This document shows positions 37,466 through 46,723 of a stretch of 64,000 bases of DNA, piece by piece. A model generated the notes under the pieces. It saw only the letters and a list, made by a program, of their open reading frames with translations. It had not been told where the DNA came from and made no database searches. The first letter of the stretch is position 1, and the number at the start of each line of letters is the position of its first letter. Source of the DNA: Burkholderiaceae bacterium (lineage in GTDB: Bacteria > Pseudomonadota > Gammaproteobacteria > Burkholderiales > Burkholderiaceae_E); the NCBI GenBank assembly GCA_024235875.1, contig JACKLP010000004.1, positions 124,001 to 188,000 of the forward strand, written 5' to 3'. The position numbers and the translations under genes were made by a program.

Positions 37466-38296
37466 ATGGTGGTCATCCCAGCAGGCAGTCGTCGCCCCCG
37501 TGGTGCCTCACGCACCTTCACCCTGTTCCTCGCCCTGATATCGATCATCCTGATCGCGGCCGCCGTGCTCAATGCGGCGCGCATTCCGGCCTGGCATGAA
37601 CCCATGGCGGTCGTGCGTGAATGGATGACCACGGTGCCGGAATTCAATCTCACGGCGGCATCTCAAGCCGTCATGCCGATCACGATCACGCTGGCGATCG
37701 CCGCCGCGGTGCTGGTCCTGATCGTCGCCCGTCGTGCGCTGCGAGCCGAGAACCGCGCGCGTGGCATGACCCGCGGACACGACGAGTTGCTCGATATCGG
37801 CGGCCTCGCGGCCTGGGAGCTCGATCTCGACACCGGCCGGATCGTGCTGGAGCGCCGTTGGTATGAAATGACCGGCTACTCTCCCACCGAGATCGAGCCC
37901 ACCCAGCGTGGCTGGGCCTCGGTCGTGCATCCCGATGACCGGGTGCAGGTCGATGCCGCCTTCGGCGCCTACCTGCGCGGCGAGTCGCCGCACTTCGAGG
38001 CCGAGCACCGGTTGCTGCGTCGCGATGGCTCGCAAGCCGTGATGCGGGTGACGGGCCGGGTCGTGGGCAGCCGTCGCGGGTCGCGGGCCCGCTGGGTCCG
38101 GGGTATCCAGCAGGTGATCTCGGTCCTGCCGCGAAGCGCGGGGGCGGGTGCGGCCGTCGATGCGGCCGAGGCCTCATTGCCGCCTGGGAGCGTCGAGGCC
38201 GTGTCACGGCCAGCCACGGCCAACGACGCGCGCAAGCCGATGCGCGACCTCGGCCTGGATGCCACCGGTCCCCAGGGCGCGGTCGGATTCGCCTGA
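37466..38296 (+). CDS. Membrane-anchored PAS-domain protein without output domain
   Basis: 276 residues. Two TM helices (about 17-38 and 68-90) flank a short extracytoplasmic segment; one PAS fold follows at ~108-215 (ELDLDTGRIVLERRWYEMTGY, WASVVHPDDR, EAEHRLLRRDGSQAVMRV), typical of PAS_3. The last ~60 residues are Ala/Gly-rich with no recognisable catalytic domain. It may act as a scaffold or sensor for another protein; the dCache cyclase immediately upstream is the most obvious partner, separated by a hairpin. Confidence 0.85.
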   Translation: MVVIPAGSRRPRGASRTFTLFLALISIILIAAAVLNAARIPAWHEPMAVVREWMTTVPEFNLTAASQAVMPITITLAIAAAVLVLIVARRALRAENRARGMTRGHDELLDIGGLAAWELDLDTGRIVLERRWYEMTGYSPTEIEPTQRGWASVVHPDDRVQVDAAFGAYLRGESPHFEAEHRLLRRDGSQAVMRVTGRVVGSRRGSRARWVRGIQQVISVLPRSAGAGAAVDAAEASLPPGSVEAVSRPATANDARKPMRDLGLDATGPQGAVGFA

Positions 38297-38366
38297 TGGT
38301 GTGCGCCGGCGTCGTCCGGCGCGTCGTCCGCTGTCTCGGGCGCCGCTTGTCTTGCCGCCCAGACTC

Positions 38367-39170
38367 CTAGGCCTTCTTCGGCCTGGGTGTCGGAGGCGCC
38401 AGTGAGCGGCTGCGGCGCACCAGCGGATCGGCCCGGGCGCGCAGTCTCTCGGCTGGATAGGCGGCCAGCATGTCGCGTGCGATCTGCGGATCCGCATCGA
38501 GCCAGTCCTCGAATTGCGACGGCGGCAGGATCACGACCGATCGTTTCTCGTCGCCGGGTGCGTGGAAGCGCTGCATCAGCGGGTGCTCGTCGGCATTGAT
38601 CGTGAGCATCGAAAAGCTCGTGATCCATGGCGCATTCCACTGCGTCACGCTCGCTGGCAAGGCCTCGGCGCTCGGTGGCGATCCGGGGTCCGGACCGTGG
38701 CTGGTCGATGGCATGGCCGGATTGCGCCACCGTGTCCACATCGCGGCGATACCCATCGGCGATCCGTCCGCATGCTCGATCCGCCAGCGAACCGGCCGGC
38801 CGGTCGCATTGGGCTCGTAGTTCGGCTCGAAGAATGCGTCGACAGGCACGATGCCAAAGCGCGCATTGCGCCAGGCGTCCCGGAACGACGGCTTGCTCGC
38901 CACGGTCTCGCTGCGTGCGTTGTAGCAGCGGCGAAAATCGCGACCGTCGCGGGACCAGTGCGGGATCAGTCCAAAGCAGGCGGGCGCGCAGCGTGTGCCG
39001 GTGTCGATCGCGGGCCCTGGGGCCGATTCAGGGTCGACGCCGCGAAATCGGCTGATCAGGGGCGCAATCGTGCCGGGCCATGCTTCGGGCGCATAGGCCC
39101 ACCGGCCCGGGTCGACGCCGAAATGCGCGTTGAGCCGATCCTGGCGGGTCGGGACGTAGTTCGTGCACAT
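38367..39170 (-). CDS. SOS response-associated peptidase (SRAP/YedK/HMCES)
   Basis: 267 residues. The N-terminal MCTNYVP has the essential Cys2 (exposed after Met removal) that forms a thiazolidine link with abasic DNA. Further active-site segments: NARSETVASKPSFRDAW (Asn and Arg), RFGIVPVDAFFEP (Glu) and TINADEHPLMQRFH (His). SRAP proteins shield single-stranded abasic sites. Standalone gene; no lexA box was recognised upstream. Confidence 0.93.
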   Translation of the reverse strand: MCTNYVPTRQDRLNAHFGVDPGRWAYAPEAWPGTIAPLISRFRGVDPESAPGPAIDTGTRCAPACFGLIPHWSRDGRDFRRCYNARSETVASKPSFRDAWRNARFGIVPVDAFFEPNYEPNATGRPVRWRIEHADGSPMGIAAMWTRWRNPAMPSTSHGPDPGSPPSAEALPASVTQWNAPWITSFSMLTINADEHPLMQRFHAPGDEKRSVVILPPSQFEDWLDADPQIARDMLAAYPAERLRARADPLVRRSRSLAPPTPRPKKA

Positions 39171-39254
39171 CGTCGCGCGCCGCGCCGTCGGCGTTGGCCT
39201 CGGGGCGGCGTCGGTTGGCGCTGCAAGGCGAGCGCCAACCGATCTCTGGTTTCG

Positions 39255-39566
39255 TCAGGCGAGCTTGCCCATCGTGCCGGTTTCCTGTGCCAGCAGGTAG
39301 TAGAAGGTGACTCGGCTCTTGGAGTTGTCGCCCTTCATCTTCTCGCACACGGCCTTGATGCCGGCGCTGGCGGCCTCGGGCGTCAGCTCGAGCTTCTTCT
39401 TCGCGAAGCCGTCCCGGACCGTGTCGAGTTCCTTCTGGTCGGAGCAGGAAACCATCGACGAGTCGCGATTTCGAAGTGCGATACCGCAATACTTCACGAT
39501 CGACGTGACGGCCGCTTCGTTGACATTGGGGACATACTTCTTGACGTCTGCGACGTGATCAGCCAT
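39255..39566 (-). CDS. DUF2853 family protein
   Basis: 103 residues, helical, with no signal peptide. The pattern VKKYVPNVNEAAVTSIVKYC and KKKLELTPEAASAGIKAVCE followed by a KMKGDNSKSRVTFYYLLA tail is the DUF2853 signature; relatives are ~100 residues and conserved in proteobacteria. No function is known. It lies between the SRAP and crotonase genes, all on the minus strand, with 84 and 126 bp gaps. Confidence 0.82.
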   Translation of the reverse strand: MADHVADVKKYVPNVNEAAVTSIVKYCGIALRNRDSSMVSCSDQKELDTVRDGFAKKKLELTPEAASAGIKAVCEKMKGDNSKSRVTFYYLLAQETGTMGKLA

Positions 39567-39692
39567 GTGCCTTCCTCGCTGGAGTTGAGCGCGACCGTCG
39601 CTCGGTATGCAACGGCTTCGCGACCATCAAACTAGCACATTCGGCCCCCGGTTCGCGAGTGCCGGAATGTCAGGGCAGACGCGCTCGCGCGC

Positions 39693-40499
39693 TCACGATA
39701 CCGGGTCACCACTTTGCGAGCGACCGCGTTCGAGCACTGCCAGGCGGCGCGATTCGAGCGAAGCAGCGTCGAGCCCCGGGTTCGATTCGAGCGCGCGCGT
39801 CTTTTCCAGTCGCATGCCCTCGGCGAAGCTCATCGCATAGCCGTCGTCGATCAGCCGCTTGTAGCGAACGAGCATCTCGGGCAGTACCGACAGCATGTCG
39901 CATGCAAGCGCGCGCGCAGCCGGCAGCAACGCGTCGGGTGCCACGACCCGATTGACCAGGCCCCAGGCTGCCGCCATCTGCGCATCGATGAAATTGCCGG
40001 TGAGCGACAATTCCTTGGCTCGGTAGGGCCCGATCAGGCGCGGCAGCCGCTGCGACAGTCCCCAGCCGGGCATCACGCCGACGCGCGCATGCGTGTCGGC
40101 GAACCGGGCCTGGGTCGAGGCCAGCAGGACGTCGCAGGCCAACGCCAACTCGAATCCGCCGGTGATGGCAACGCCGTTGATCGCGCCGATCACCGGCCCG
40201 CCAAACCCCGCGACGACCTGGTCGAGCCCGGCGCCATTGGCTCCGCTGGCGTCGCTATCTAGCCCCTGGTTGCCGATCTCCTTGAGGTCGAGTCCGGCGC
40301 AGAAGGCGTCGCCGGCGCCGGTGAGGATCACGACCCGGACGGCCGGCTCGGCATCGAGTTCGAGCAGCACCTCGCGCAGGCGAGCGCGCAAGGCACGCGA
40401 TAGCGCGTTCTTGGCGCGTGGTCGGTTCAGTGTGACGACCGCATAGCCGTCCGCGTGGCGCTCGAGCGCGACGACCTCATCGAGTTCGCGGGCATCCAT
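39693..40499 (-). CDS. Enoyl-CoA hydratase/isomerase (crotonase family), one acid residue replaced
   Basis: 268 residues. The crotonase fold is clear: oxyanion-hole segment FCAGLDLKEIG, then GVAITGGFELALACD with the first catalytic-type Glu, and FADTHARVGVMPGWGLSQRL, where the second Glu of classical hydratase (PEILIG type) is His. This form is common in EchA-like proteins that act as isomerases or on unusual acyl-CoAs. The start lies 9 bp after a universal stress gene's stop, so the two genes form an operon. Confidence 0.87.
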   Translation of the reverse strand: MDARELDEVVALERHADGYAVVTLNRPRAKNALSRALRARLREVLLELDAEPAVRVVILTGAGDAFCAGLDLKEIGNQGLDSDASGANGAGLDQVVAGFGGPVIGAINGVAITGGFELALACDVLLASTQARFADTHARVGVMPGWGLSQRLPRLIGPYRAKELSLTGNFIDAQMAAAWGLVNRVVAPDALLPAARALACDMLSVLPEMLVRYKRLIDDGYAMSFAEGMRLEKTRALESNPGLDAASLESRRLAVLERGRSQSGDPVS

Positions 40500-40508
40500 C
40501 GGGCGCGG

Positions 40509-41378
40509 TCAGTGCGACATCATGGTGGTGACGGTCATCGAATTGAGTACGGTCCGGGTGACACCGCCGAGGATCGTCTCGAGCGCGCGGGCGTGACCGT
40601 AGGCGCCCATCACGAGCAGGTCGACCCGTTCGTCTGCAACCCGGGAGAGCAGGATCTCGGCGACCGAGGCGTCGGCTGTTCCGGGCGACAGAATCCGCTC
40701 GCCGATCGAGGGCGTGCGCAGCACCTGCCGGGACTTCATGGCCTTGAGCCCGTGCCCCGCGAGGAGTGCGATCGCTTCGTCGAGCGAGTCCGGTCCATCG
40801 GCATCGGCCGCGTCGATGAACTGCATGACCTCGATCCATTCCGCCTCGCGCATCATGGGCAGCGCGTCGTGCAGCGCCCGTGTGCTCTCGCGTGTGCCGG
40901 CCCAGGCGATGAGCACGCGCTTGCCACAGCAGGCGAACTCGCCGGCGTAGGGCACGAACAGCACTGGCACGCCGGCCCCCATGATGATCCTCGGTCCGAT
41001 GTCGGGCGCTGGATCGGTCGGGTCGTCATCGTCGCGCTGGCCCATCACGACCAGGTCGGCGACGCGCGCCTGCATCAGCGCCGAGCCGCCGACGCCGGCA
41101 TCGATATCGATGATCGGTAGCTCGAGCCCCGATCGGCCGGCTTCGGCCTGCGCGGCTTCGACGACGCGTGCGCGCGCGTCCTCGCGCTGTTGCACGCCCA
41201 TCTGGACGACCGACGCCGAGATCTCGGGTGTCACGTAGACACCAGTGAGCGGATCCAGGCAGAAGCCGACGGTCAGGGCGGCATCGTGGTGTCGGGCCAG
41301 ATCACCCGCCATGCGCAGCACCGCAGCCGTACGGGCGCTGCCATTGACGATCGCCAGAATTCTCCGATAGCCGTTCAT
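40509..41378 (-). CDS. Universal stress protein, two-domain
   Basis: 289 residues, two UspA domains in tandem. The first is degenerate. The second has the nucleotide-binding pattern MGAYGHARALETILGGVTRTV (G-x2-G-x9-G) near 263-283, typical of ATP-binding Usps. Usp proteins support survival under starvation or stress. An operon with the crotonase gene 9 bp downstream, an unusual pairing. Confidence 0.88.
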   Translation of the reverse strand: MNGYRRILAIVNGSARTAAVLRMAGDLARHHDAALTVGFCLDPLTGVYVTPEISASVVQMGVQQREDARARVVEAAQAEAGRSGLELPIIDIDAGVGGSALMQARVADLVVMGQRDDDDPTDPAPDIGPRIIMGAGVPVLFVPYAGEFACCGKRVLIAWAGTRESTRALHDALPMMREAEWIEVMQFIDAADADGPDSLDEAIALLAGHGLKAMKSRQVLRTPSIGERILSPGTADASVAEILLSRVADERVDLLVMGAYGHARALETILGGVTRTVLNSMTVTTMMSH

Positions 41379-41473
41379 ACCGCCTCCTGGATCAATGGGA
41401 ACGACAGACCTCTTTCAACAAAGCCTATCTTGCCCAATTCGGGGAGTGTTGACCTTGCTCAATGACGGGGCCG

Positions 41474-42487
41474 TCATCGGGGCAGGGGCCTGAAGCTGAT
41501 GCGTCGGTTCGCCGCTCGTCCGGCCGGCGTGTCGTCGCGGGCCACCGGCTGGGACTCTCCATAGCCGCGCGGCTCGAGCCGATCGGGCGCGACCCCGCGG
41601 GCACGCAGGTAGGCTGCGGCCGCCTGGGCGCGCAGTACCGAGAGTTGCAGATTGGCGCCCGAGTTGCCCTCGCCATCGGTGTGACCACCCACTTCGAATC
41701 GGCCCGCCGTACGGTTCGCCCGCAGGCATCGGGCGACCGCATCGAGCACGGCCCGGCCTCGCGCGGTGAGCACCGCACTGCCGCTGGCGAATCCCACGGG
41801 CGTGCCGCGCTCCAGCCGGGCGCAATCGACGCGGACCCGTGCCGCAGTCGCCGCGGGCGCGGCCCCCGCGGGCGCGGCCGCATTCGGGCCGGCCTGCGGT
41901 GTCGTCGCGCCGTCGCCCGTGGCGGCGACCTTCCGGTCCGCGCGCGTCGGGTCCGAATCGGAGCCCGGCGCAACGGCTGCGCTGCCCGGCGCGGGGCTTG
42001 GCTCGATCCGAGTCTCGGCCTTGGGTACGGGCGTCGGCTCGAGTACCGGTTCAGGCTTTGGTTCAGGCTTTGGTTCAGGTTCCGGCGTCGGCGTCGGTGG
42101 CACCGAAGCGATCGGCCGGCCCGAGTCGGCTCGCCCCGCGTCAGCGGGGCGCATCGGGGCTGGCGACGATGGGGCTTTCGCGTCGGAGTCGACGGGCGAC
42201 GGCGTCGGTGCGCCACCGGCCGGCCGGGCGTCCGGCGCTGGCGATACCACCGTGGGCAGCGCGTCGCTCTTGTCCGGCTTGGCCGGCGCGGGGTCCGAGA
42301 TCGGAGCGATCCTCGTGCGGCTAGCCAGCGGCGCGCCGTCCGATCGACAGCAGTTTGCGGTTTTCGTCGGGCCGGATCCGGCAAGCCAGAGCCAGCCGAG
42401 CAGGACAGCCAAAGCGACGGCCACGCCCAGCGCGGTCCAGTCGAACGCACGCCAGGCGGCCCTCGTCCTGATTTCGGAGCGCATCAT
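41474..42487 (-). CDS. Membrane-anchored OmpA-family peptidoglycan-binding protein
   Basis: 337 residues from the ATG at 42487, chosen because AGGTGGAG lies 9 bp upstream within the stop of the preceding gene; a nearer ATG at 42493 is possible. One TM helix at residues ~20-40, a long Pro/Glu/Lys/Ala-rich linker (with EPEPKPEPKP), and a C-terminal OmpA domain at ~225-335 with FASGSAVLTARGRAVLD, GGHTDGEGN and NRRISFRP, the peptidoglycan-binding signature. Probably spans the periplasm from the inner membrane. Cotranscribed with the coiled-coil gene. Confidence 0.88.
   Translation of the reverse strand: MMRSEIRTRAAWRAFDWTALGVAVALAVLLGWLWLAGSGPTKTANCCRSDGAPLASRTRIAPISDPAPAKPDKSDALPTVVSPAPDARPAGGAPTPSPVDSDAKAPSSPAPMRPADAGRADSGRPIASVPPTPTPEPEPKPEPKPEPVLEPTPVPKAETRIEPSPAPGSAAVAPGSDSDPTRADRKVAATGDGATTPQAGPNAAAPAGAAPAATAARVRVDCARLERGTPVGFASGSAVLTARGRAVLDAVARCLRANRTAGRFEVGGHTDGEGNSGANLQLSVLRAQAAAAYLRARGVAPDRLEPRGYGESQPVARDDTPAGRAANRRISFRPLPR
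42048..42083. repeat. 12-bp in-frame tandem repeat in the OmpA-type linker
   Basis: GGTTCAGGCTTT occurs twice (42048-42071) and then as GGTTCAGGTTCC. In the gene's strand it adds EPKP units to the proline-rich linker. Length changes would keep frame. Confidence 0.75.
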
Positions 42488-42502
42488 GGCCATCGACTCC
42501 AC

Positions 42503-43759
42503 CTAGGACGCGCGCGGCGGGCGCTCGATTCCGCCGTCGAGCGCATCCTGGCGCGCGCGCAGGGCGGACCAGTCGCCGCGAGCGCACAGGCCTGCCTGCT
42601 CGGGCCAAGTGCCCGGGTTGGCCAGCCGGAAGTTCGGGCCGGCGGCTTCGAGCAGGCTCGTCAGATCGTGAACCGAGCTCGCGGCCAGTTTCTCGAAGGT
42701 GTCGATGCCGTTCGCCACCAGCAGTGCCGCGATCTTGGGGCCCACGCCTTCGACCACGGTCAGGTCGTCCTTGCCCTCGCGGCGCGGGCGGAAGCCGGCG
42801 GCCGCGGCTGCAGCGAGAAACGCCGGGCCCCTGGACTCCGGATGCGTGTCGCCATGGCCGGTCTCGGCCATGGCGTGCCGGGTCGTGTTCGGCGCCGGCT
42901 CGAGCACGGCGTCCGCTTCGACGGGGGCGTCCATCGCGCCAGCGGCAAGCGCCGCGGCCCCGGTCGAGGCCCCATCCCCTGTGTCGGGATGCGAGACCGT
43001 GTCCGTGACGGCGAGGTTCCCGCTGTCCTTCTCCGCGTTGCCCGCGCCCCCGTTGTCGGCGCGCCCACCGACGGCGCTCGTCTCGACGGCGCTTGCCTCG
43101 CCCGCGCTGGCTTGGCCCTCATGACCCGGGTTCGCGCCGGCCGCGCGAGCGGCCTCGCAGGCGGCGAGCTGGGCGGACAGGGCCTCGATTCGCCTTTGCA
43201 GCGTGGTCATCGCAGCGGCCCGCGTGCCCAGGTCGTGGCGGGCGGCGGCGAGATTGCGGCGCAGCACCTCGCCCGTTTGCTCGGATTCGGTCAGCCGGGA
43301 CTCGGTCTCGCGCAGGCGGCCCCGTACCTCGAACAAGGTTTCGCTCAGGCGGCTGACTTCACTCTCCCGAAGGCTCGCCAATCGCTGGGCTTCCGACCGC
43401 TCGCCGGCGGCCGAACGGGCCGTCCCACGCGACTCGGTCAGCGCGGCCCGAAGCGATGCGGCGGTCGCGGTTCCCTCGGCCAGCGTGCGTCGGGTCCAGT
43501 CAAGATCGGCTTGTTGTGCCGCGATTCGCTTTTGCGCCTGCGCGAGCGCTGCACCTTGCTCGCGCATTGCGTTCTCGGCTTCCAGGCGTGCTCTTCGGGT
43601 GGCCGCGAGCTCCGTCTCGAGGCGAGTGGCCTCGGCCGCGGCGCGTTCTCCGGCTGCGGGCCCGTCGCGACGAAAATACCGGTCGAACAGCCACCACAGC
43701 AACCAACCGGCCGCCACCCCGAGCAGGAGCCACCAGAAACAGCATCCGAACGTCGACAT
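42503..43759 (-). CDS. Membrane-anchored coiled-coil protein with C-terminal helix-hairpin-helix domain
   Basis: 418 residues from the ATG at 43759 (CTGGAG upstream). One TM helix right after the N-terminus (GCCFWWLLLGVAAGWLLWWL), a long coiled coil at ~30-220 rich in Glu/Arg/Ala/Gln, a low-complexity stretch, and a final ~90-residue region LTVVEGVGPKIAALLVANGI with DTFEKLA, the helix-hairpin-helix of COG3743-type proteins. It ends where the OmpA gene starts. The pair resembles envelope-spanning architecture, but the role of an HhH domain here is unclear. Confidence 0.75.
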   Translation of the reverse strand: MSTFGCCFWWLLLGVAAGWLLWWLFDRYFRRDGPAAGERAAAEATRLETELAATRRARLEAENAMREQGAALAQAQKRIAAQQADLDWTRRTLAEGTATAASLRAALTESRGTARSAAGERSEAQRLASLRESEVSRLSETLFEVRGRLRETESRLTESEQTGEVLRRNLAAARHDLGTRAAAMTTLQRRIEALSAQLAACEAARAAGANPGHEGQASAGEASAVETSAVGGRADNGGAGNAEKDSGNLAVTDTVSHPDTGDGASTGAAALAAGAMDAPVEADAVLEPAPNTTRHAMAETGHGDTHPESRGPAFLAAAAAAGFRPRREGKDDLTVVEGVGPKIAALLVANGIDTFEKLAASSVHDLTSLLEAAGPNFRLANPGTWPEQAGLCARGDWSALRARQDALDGGIERPPRAS

Positions 43760-43962
43760 CCGAGTCTCCAGGAACAGGGTCTCGCCGCCGGTGTATGCGC
43801 TGGGAGGCCGGCTTGCCCGAATGGACACCGGCCGGCTTGCCAGGGACCGGCGCCTCTATTCTGGGGAAAAAAGTCGTCGTTGGCCGCAGATCGCGCGCAT
43901 TTCGCGCCTGAAAATCGTTTCAGTCCGTGAACGGCGGGCCTCACCCGGGCCCGTCCGACCGA

Positions 43963-44841
43963 TCAATCTCCGAATACCTCGCCCGAGACGTAGCGGAAGA
44001 TCGAGCACACGTCCTCCTTGCCCAGCGAGGCGCGACGGGCCGCCTGGAGCTGGCTGCGCACCAGGCTCGCCACCGGTGTCTGCCGATCGACATCCTGGGC
44101 CAGGCTCAGGAAGTAGCGCAGATCCTTGTCCATGAGCTCGAGCTGGAACTGCGCGGAGAAGTCCCGCTTCTGGATCTTCGGGATCTTGGTGCGGGTCAGC
44201 CGGCAGCCGGCCGCGCCTTCGTTCAGGATCTCGAAGACACCCTCGGGGTCCACGCCGGCCGCCTCGGAGACCGACAATGCCTCGGCCAGCGCCGTGTTCA
44301 CGGTGCCGGACATCATGTTGTTGACGAGCTTGATCGTGGCACCGGTCCCGGACTCGCCCATGCGCCGGCTCATTCGGCCCATCGCCTCGAACAGCGGCTG
44401 GGCCCGCTCGAACTGTCCGGCATCGCCGCCCACCATGAACACGAGTTCGGCATTCGTTGCCTGGGGGACGCTGCCAGAGACCGGCGCATCGAGGTAGCCG
44501 ACCTTGCGTTGCGCGGCAGCGGCCGCGATCTCGCGGGCCATGGCGGGCGTGATGGTGCTCGAGTCGACGATGATCGTTCCGGGGGCCGCGACCTGGGTGA
44601 TTCCGTGCGCGCCGAGCATCACCGCGCGTGCGGCGACGTCGTCGGCCACCATCGACATCACGAAATCCGCGCCCTCGGCGACCGCTTGCGGCGTGTCGCA
44701 GACGACGGCGCCCAACGCGGCCAGCGCATCGGTCTTGGCGCGCGTGCGGTTGAACACGCGCAGCGTGTGCCCCGCCTTGATCAGGTTCGTTGCCATCGGC
44801 GCGCCCATTGCGCCGGTTCCGATGAATCCGATCGTGCTCAT
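43963..44841 (-). CDS. 3-hydroxyisobutyrate dehydrogenase-family protein
   Basis: 292 residues. Rossmann loop GFIGTGAMGAPMATNLIKAG, substrate loop DAPVSGSVPQATNAELVF near 118, and catalytic Lys in TGATIKLVNNMMSG near 166 are all present. Such NAD(P)-dependent enzymes oxidise 3-hydroxyisobutyrate, tartronate semialdehyde or related beta-hydroxyacids. This protein lacks the LtnD-specific segments found in the one at 29.5 kb, so the two should have different substrates. Preceded by a GMC gene on the same strand (79 bp gap). Confidence 0.92.
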   Translation of the reverse strand: MSTIGFIGTGAMGAPMATNLIKAGHTLRVFNRTRAKTDALAALGAVVCDTPQAVAEGADFVMSMVADDVAARAVMLGAHGITQVAAPGTIIVDSSTITPAMAREIAAAAAQRKVGYLDAPVSGSVPQATNAELVFMVGGDAGQFERAQPLFEAMGRMSRRMGESGTGATIKLVNNMMSGTVNTALAEALSVSEAAGVDPEGVFEILNEGAAGCRLTRTKIPKIQKRDFSAQFQLELMDKDLRYFLSLAQDVDRQTPVASLVRSQLQAARRASLGKEDVCSIFRYVSGEVFGD

Positions 44842-44920
44842 GTCGTCTCCCTGGTTTGTCGTGGTGCAAAGGCGTCGGGCCTCGCGGCTCGATCTTAGCG
44901 GAATGCCTTGCCCGCCCCGC

Positions 44921-46546
44921 TCAGCTCGCGGGCGGATCGCGACCGAGGATGAGGTCGGCGGCCTTCTCGGCGATCGCGATCACCGGCGCGTTCGTGTTGC
45001 CGCTGACGATGGCAGGCATCACGGAGGCATCGACCACGCGTAGCGCCTCGAGTCCGTGAACGCGCAACGTCGCATCGACGACGTCGTCGGGTCCGGGGCC
45101 CATCCGGCAACTGCCGACCGGGTGGTAGATCGTATCGGCATGGGCGCGGATGAAGGCCTCGATCTGCGCATCCGTGCGCGCATCCGCCGAGTCGAGCTCG
45201 GCGCCCCGCCACGGCGCCAGCGCCGGCGCATGCATGATCTCGCGCATCGCCTTGAAGCCGATCACGAGACGAGCGAGGTCGTCGGGATCACCGAGGAAGT
45301 TCGGGTCGATCAGCGGGACCTGCAAGGGATCGGGAGACGCAAGCCGCACGCTGCCGCGGCTGCGTGGGCGCAACAGGCAGACATGGCACGAGAAGCCATG
45401 GCCGGGCAGCTTGGCGCGCCCGTGGTCGGCGAGCTTGGCGATCACGAAATGGAACTGCAGGTCGGGTGCTGGTTCGGTCTCGCGGCTACGAATGAAGCCA
45501 CCGGCCTCGGCGAAGTTGGTGGTCAGCAAGCCGGTGCGCGAGCGACGCCATTCGAAGATGGCGCGCAGCACCCGCCAGGCACCCGGCAGCGTGCGGCCCA
45601 CCAGATCGGTGTTGCCCGGCGAGTCGTAGACCTGGATCACGTCCGGATGATCGTGGAGGTTCGCGCCGACGCCGGGCAGGTCGTGGACGACATCGATACC
45701 CAGGTCCTTGAGATGCGCGCCCGGCCCCACGCCGGACGCCATCAGTAGCTGCGGCGACTGCAGCGCGCCCGCGCACACGATGACTTCGCGCGCCGCGAGG
45801 GCCGTCTGTTGTCGCGACGGCGCCTTGTCGTGATGGGCATCGTGCTGGAGGAACTCGACGCGCGACGCGCGGCGGCCATCGAAATGGATTCGCGTGGCGC
45901 GCGCGCCGGTGATCACGCTCAGATTGGGCCGCTCGATCGCATCGGTCAGATAGGCGCGCGCCGCATTGTTGCGCTCGCCCTCGCGCTGGGTGACCTGGTA
46001 GGGGCCGAAACCCTCGAGCTCGGCACCATTGAAATCGTCATTGGCACGGTACCCGCGCTCGAGCGCCGCCTGCACGAATCGCGGGCCGAACGGATTCGGC
46101 GAGCGAAGCTCGTCGACGTTCAGCGGTCCGCCGACGCCGTGGTATTCGCTCGCACCGCGCGCATTGTTCTCCGCCCGTCTGAAGTACGGCAACATCGATG
46201 CATAGTCCCAGCCGGGATTGCCGGCAGCGGCCCAGCCGTCGTAGTCGCTGCGGTCGCCACGGATGTAGACCATCGCATTGATCGAACTCGAGCCGCCGAG
46301 CACCTTGCCCCGCGGCTGGTATCCGCGACGGCCGTTCAGCCCCGGCTGCGGAACCGTCTCGAAGCGCCAGTTCTGGCGGGCATTCTGCGACATCGCCGCG
46401 AAGCCGGCCGGCACCCGGATCAGGATGTGGTCGTCGGGCGGGCCGGCCTCGAGCAGGCACACGCGAAGGCTGGGGTCCTCGCTCAGCCGAGCCGCCAGCA
46501 CGCAGCCGGCCGAACCGCCGCCAACGATGACATAGTCGAAGTTCAA
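44921..46546 (-). CDS. GMC family FAD-dependent oxidoreductase (choline dehydrogenase-like)
   Basis: 541 residues. N-terminal FAD loop GGGSAGCVLAARLSEDP, the GMC signature 1 region GKVLGGSSSINAMVYIRGD near 81 and signature 2 segment GALQSPQLLMASGVG near 259. The C-terminal active-site pair is HPVGSCRMGPG (His) and SGNTNAPVIAIAEKAADL (Asn). It oxidises alcohols; choline is one possibility, but no betaine genes are near. Probably in an operon with the hydroxyisobutyrate-type dehydrogenase downstream. Confidence 0.9.
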   Translation of the reverse strand: MNFDYVIVGGGSAGCVLAARLSEDPSLRVCLLEAGPPDDHILIRVPAGFAAMSQNARQNWRFETVPQPGLNGRRGYQPRGKVLGGSSSINAMVYIRGDRSDYDGWAAAGNPGWDYASMLPYFRRAENNARGASEYHGVGGPLNVDELRSPNPFGPRFVQAALERGYRANDDFNGAELEGFGPYQVTQREGERNNAARAYLTDAIERPNLSVITGARATRIHFDGRRASRVEFLQHDAHHDKAPSRQQTALAAREVIVCAGALQSPQLLMASGVGPGAHLKDLGIDVVHDLPGVGANLHDHPDVIQVYDSPGNTDLVGRTLPGAWRVLRAIFEWRRSRTGLLTTNFAEAGGFIRSRETEPAPDLQFHFVIAKLADHGRAKLPGHGFSCHVCLLRPRSRGSVRLASPDPLQVPLIDPNFLGDPDDLARLVIGFKAMREIMHAPALAPWRGAELDSADARTDAQIEAFIRAHADTIYHPVGSCRMGPGPDDVVDATLRVHGLEALRVVDASVMPAIVSGNTNAPVIAIAEKAADLILGRDPPAS

Positions 46547-46723
46547 GGCTGCCTCCCGTACCGTTGTCCCGGCCGGCTTGCTGCCGGCCGGCTGCGGTCA
46601 TGGTACGCGCTCGGGCGGATCTGTCGACGCGTCGCGCGCGATAATCTACGGACTTGCTGCCGATCGGCCGGTGCGCGTCGCCGCGCCGCAGCGGCGCCTA
46701 TCGACCAAGAGGGCCTCGCCACG

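Noticed and set aside
42048..42083. Proline-rich EPKP linker suggested TonB
   Set aside because: The C-terminal domain is OmpA-type with the peptidoglycan-binding signature; no TonB C-terminal domain is present.
41462..43930. An 822-codon plus-strand open frame over the OmpA and coiled-coil genes
   Set aside because: It is the antisense of two genes with clear domains and ribosome sites, and the predicted protein is an Arg/Gly-rich artefact.
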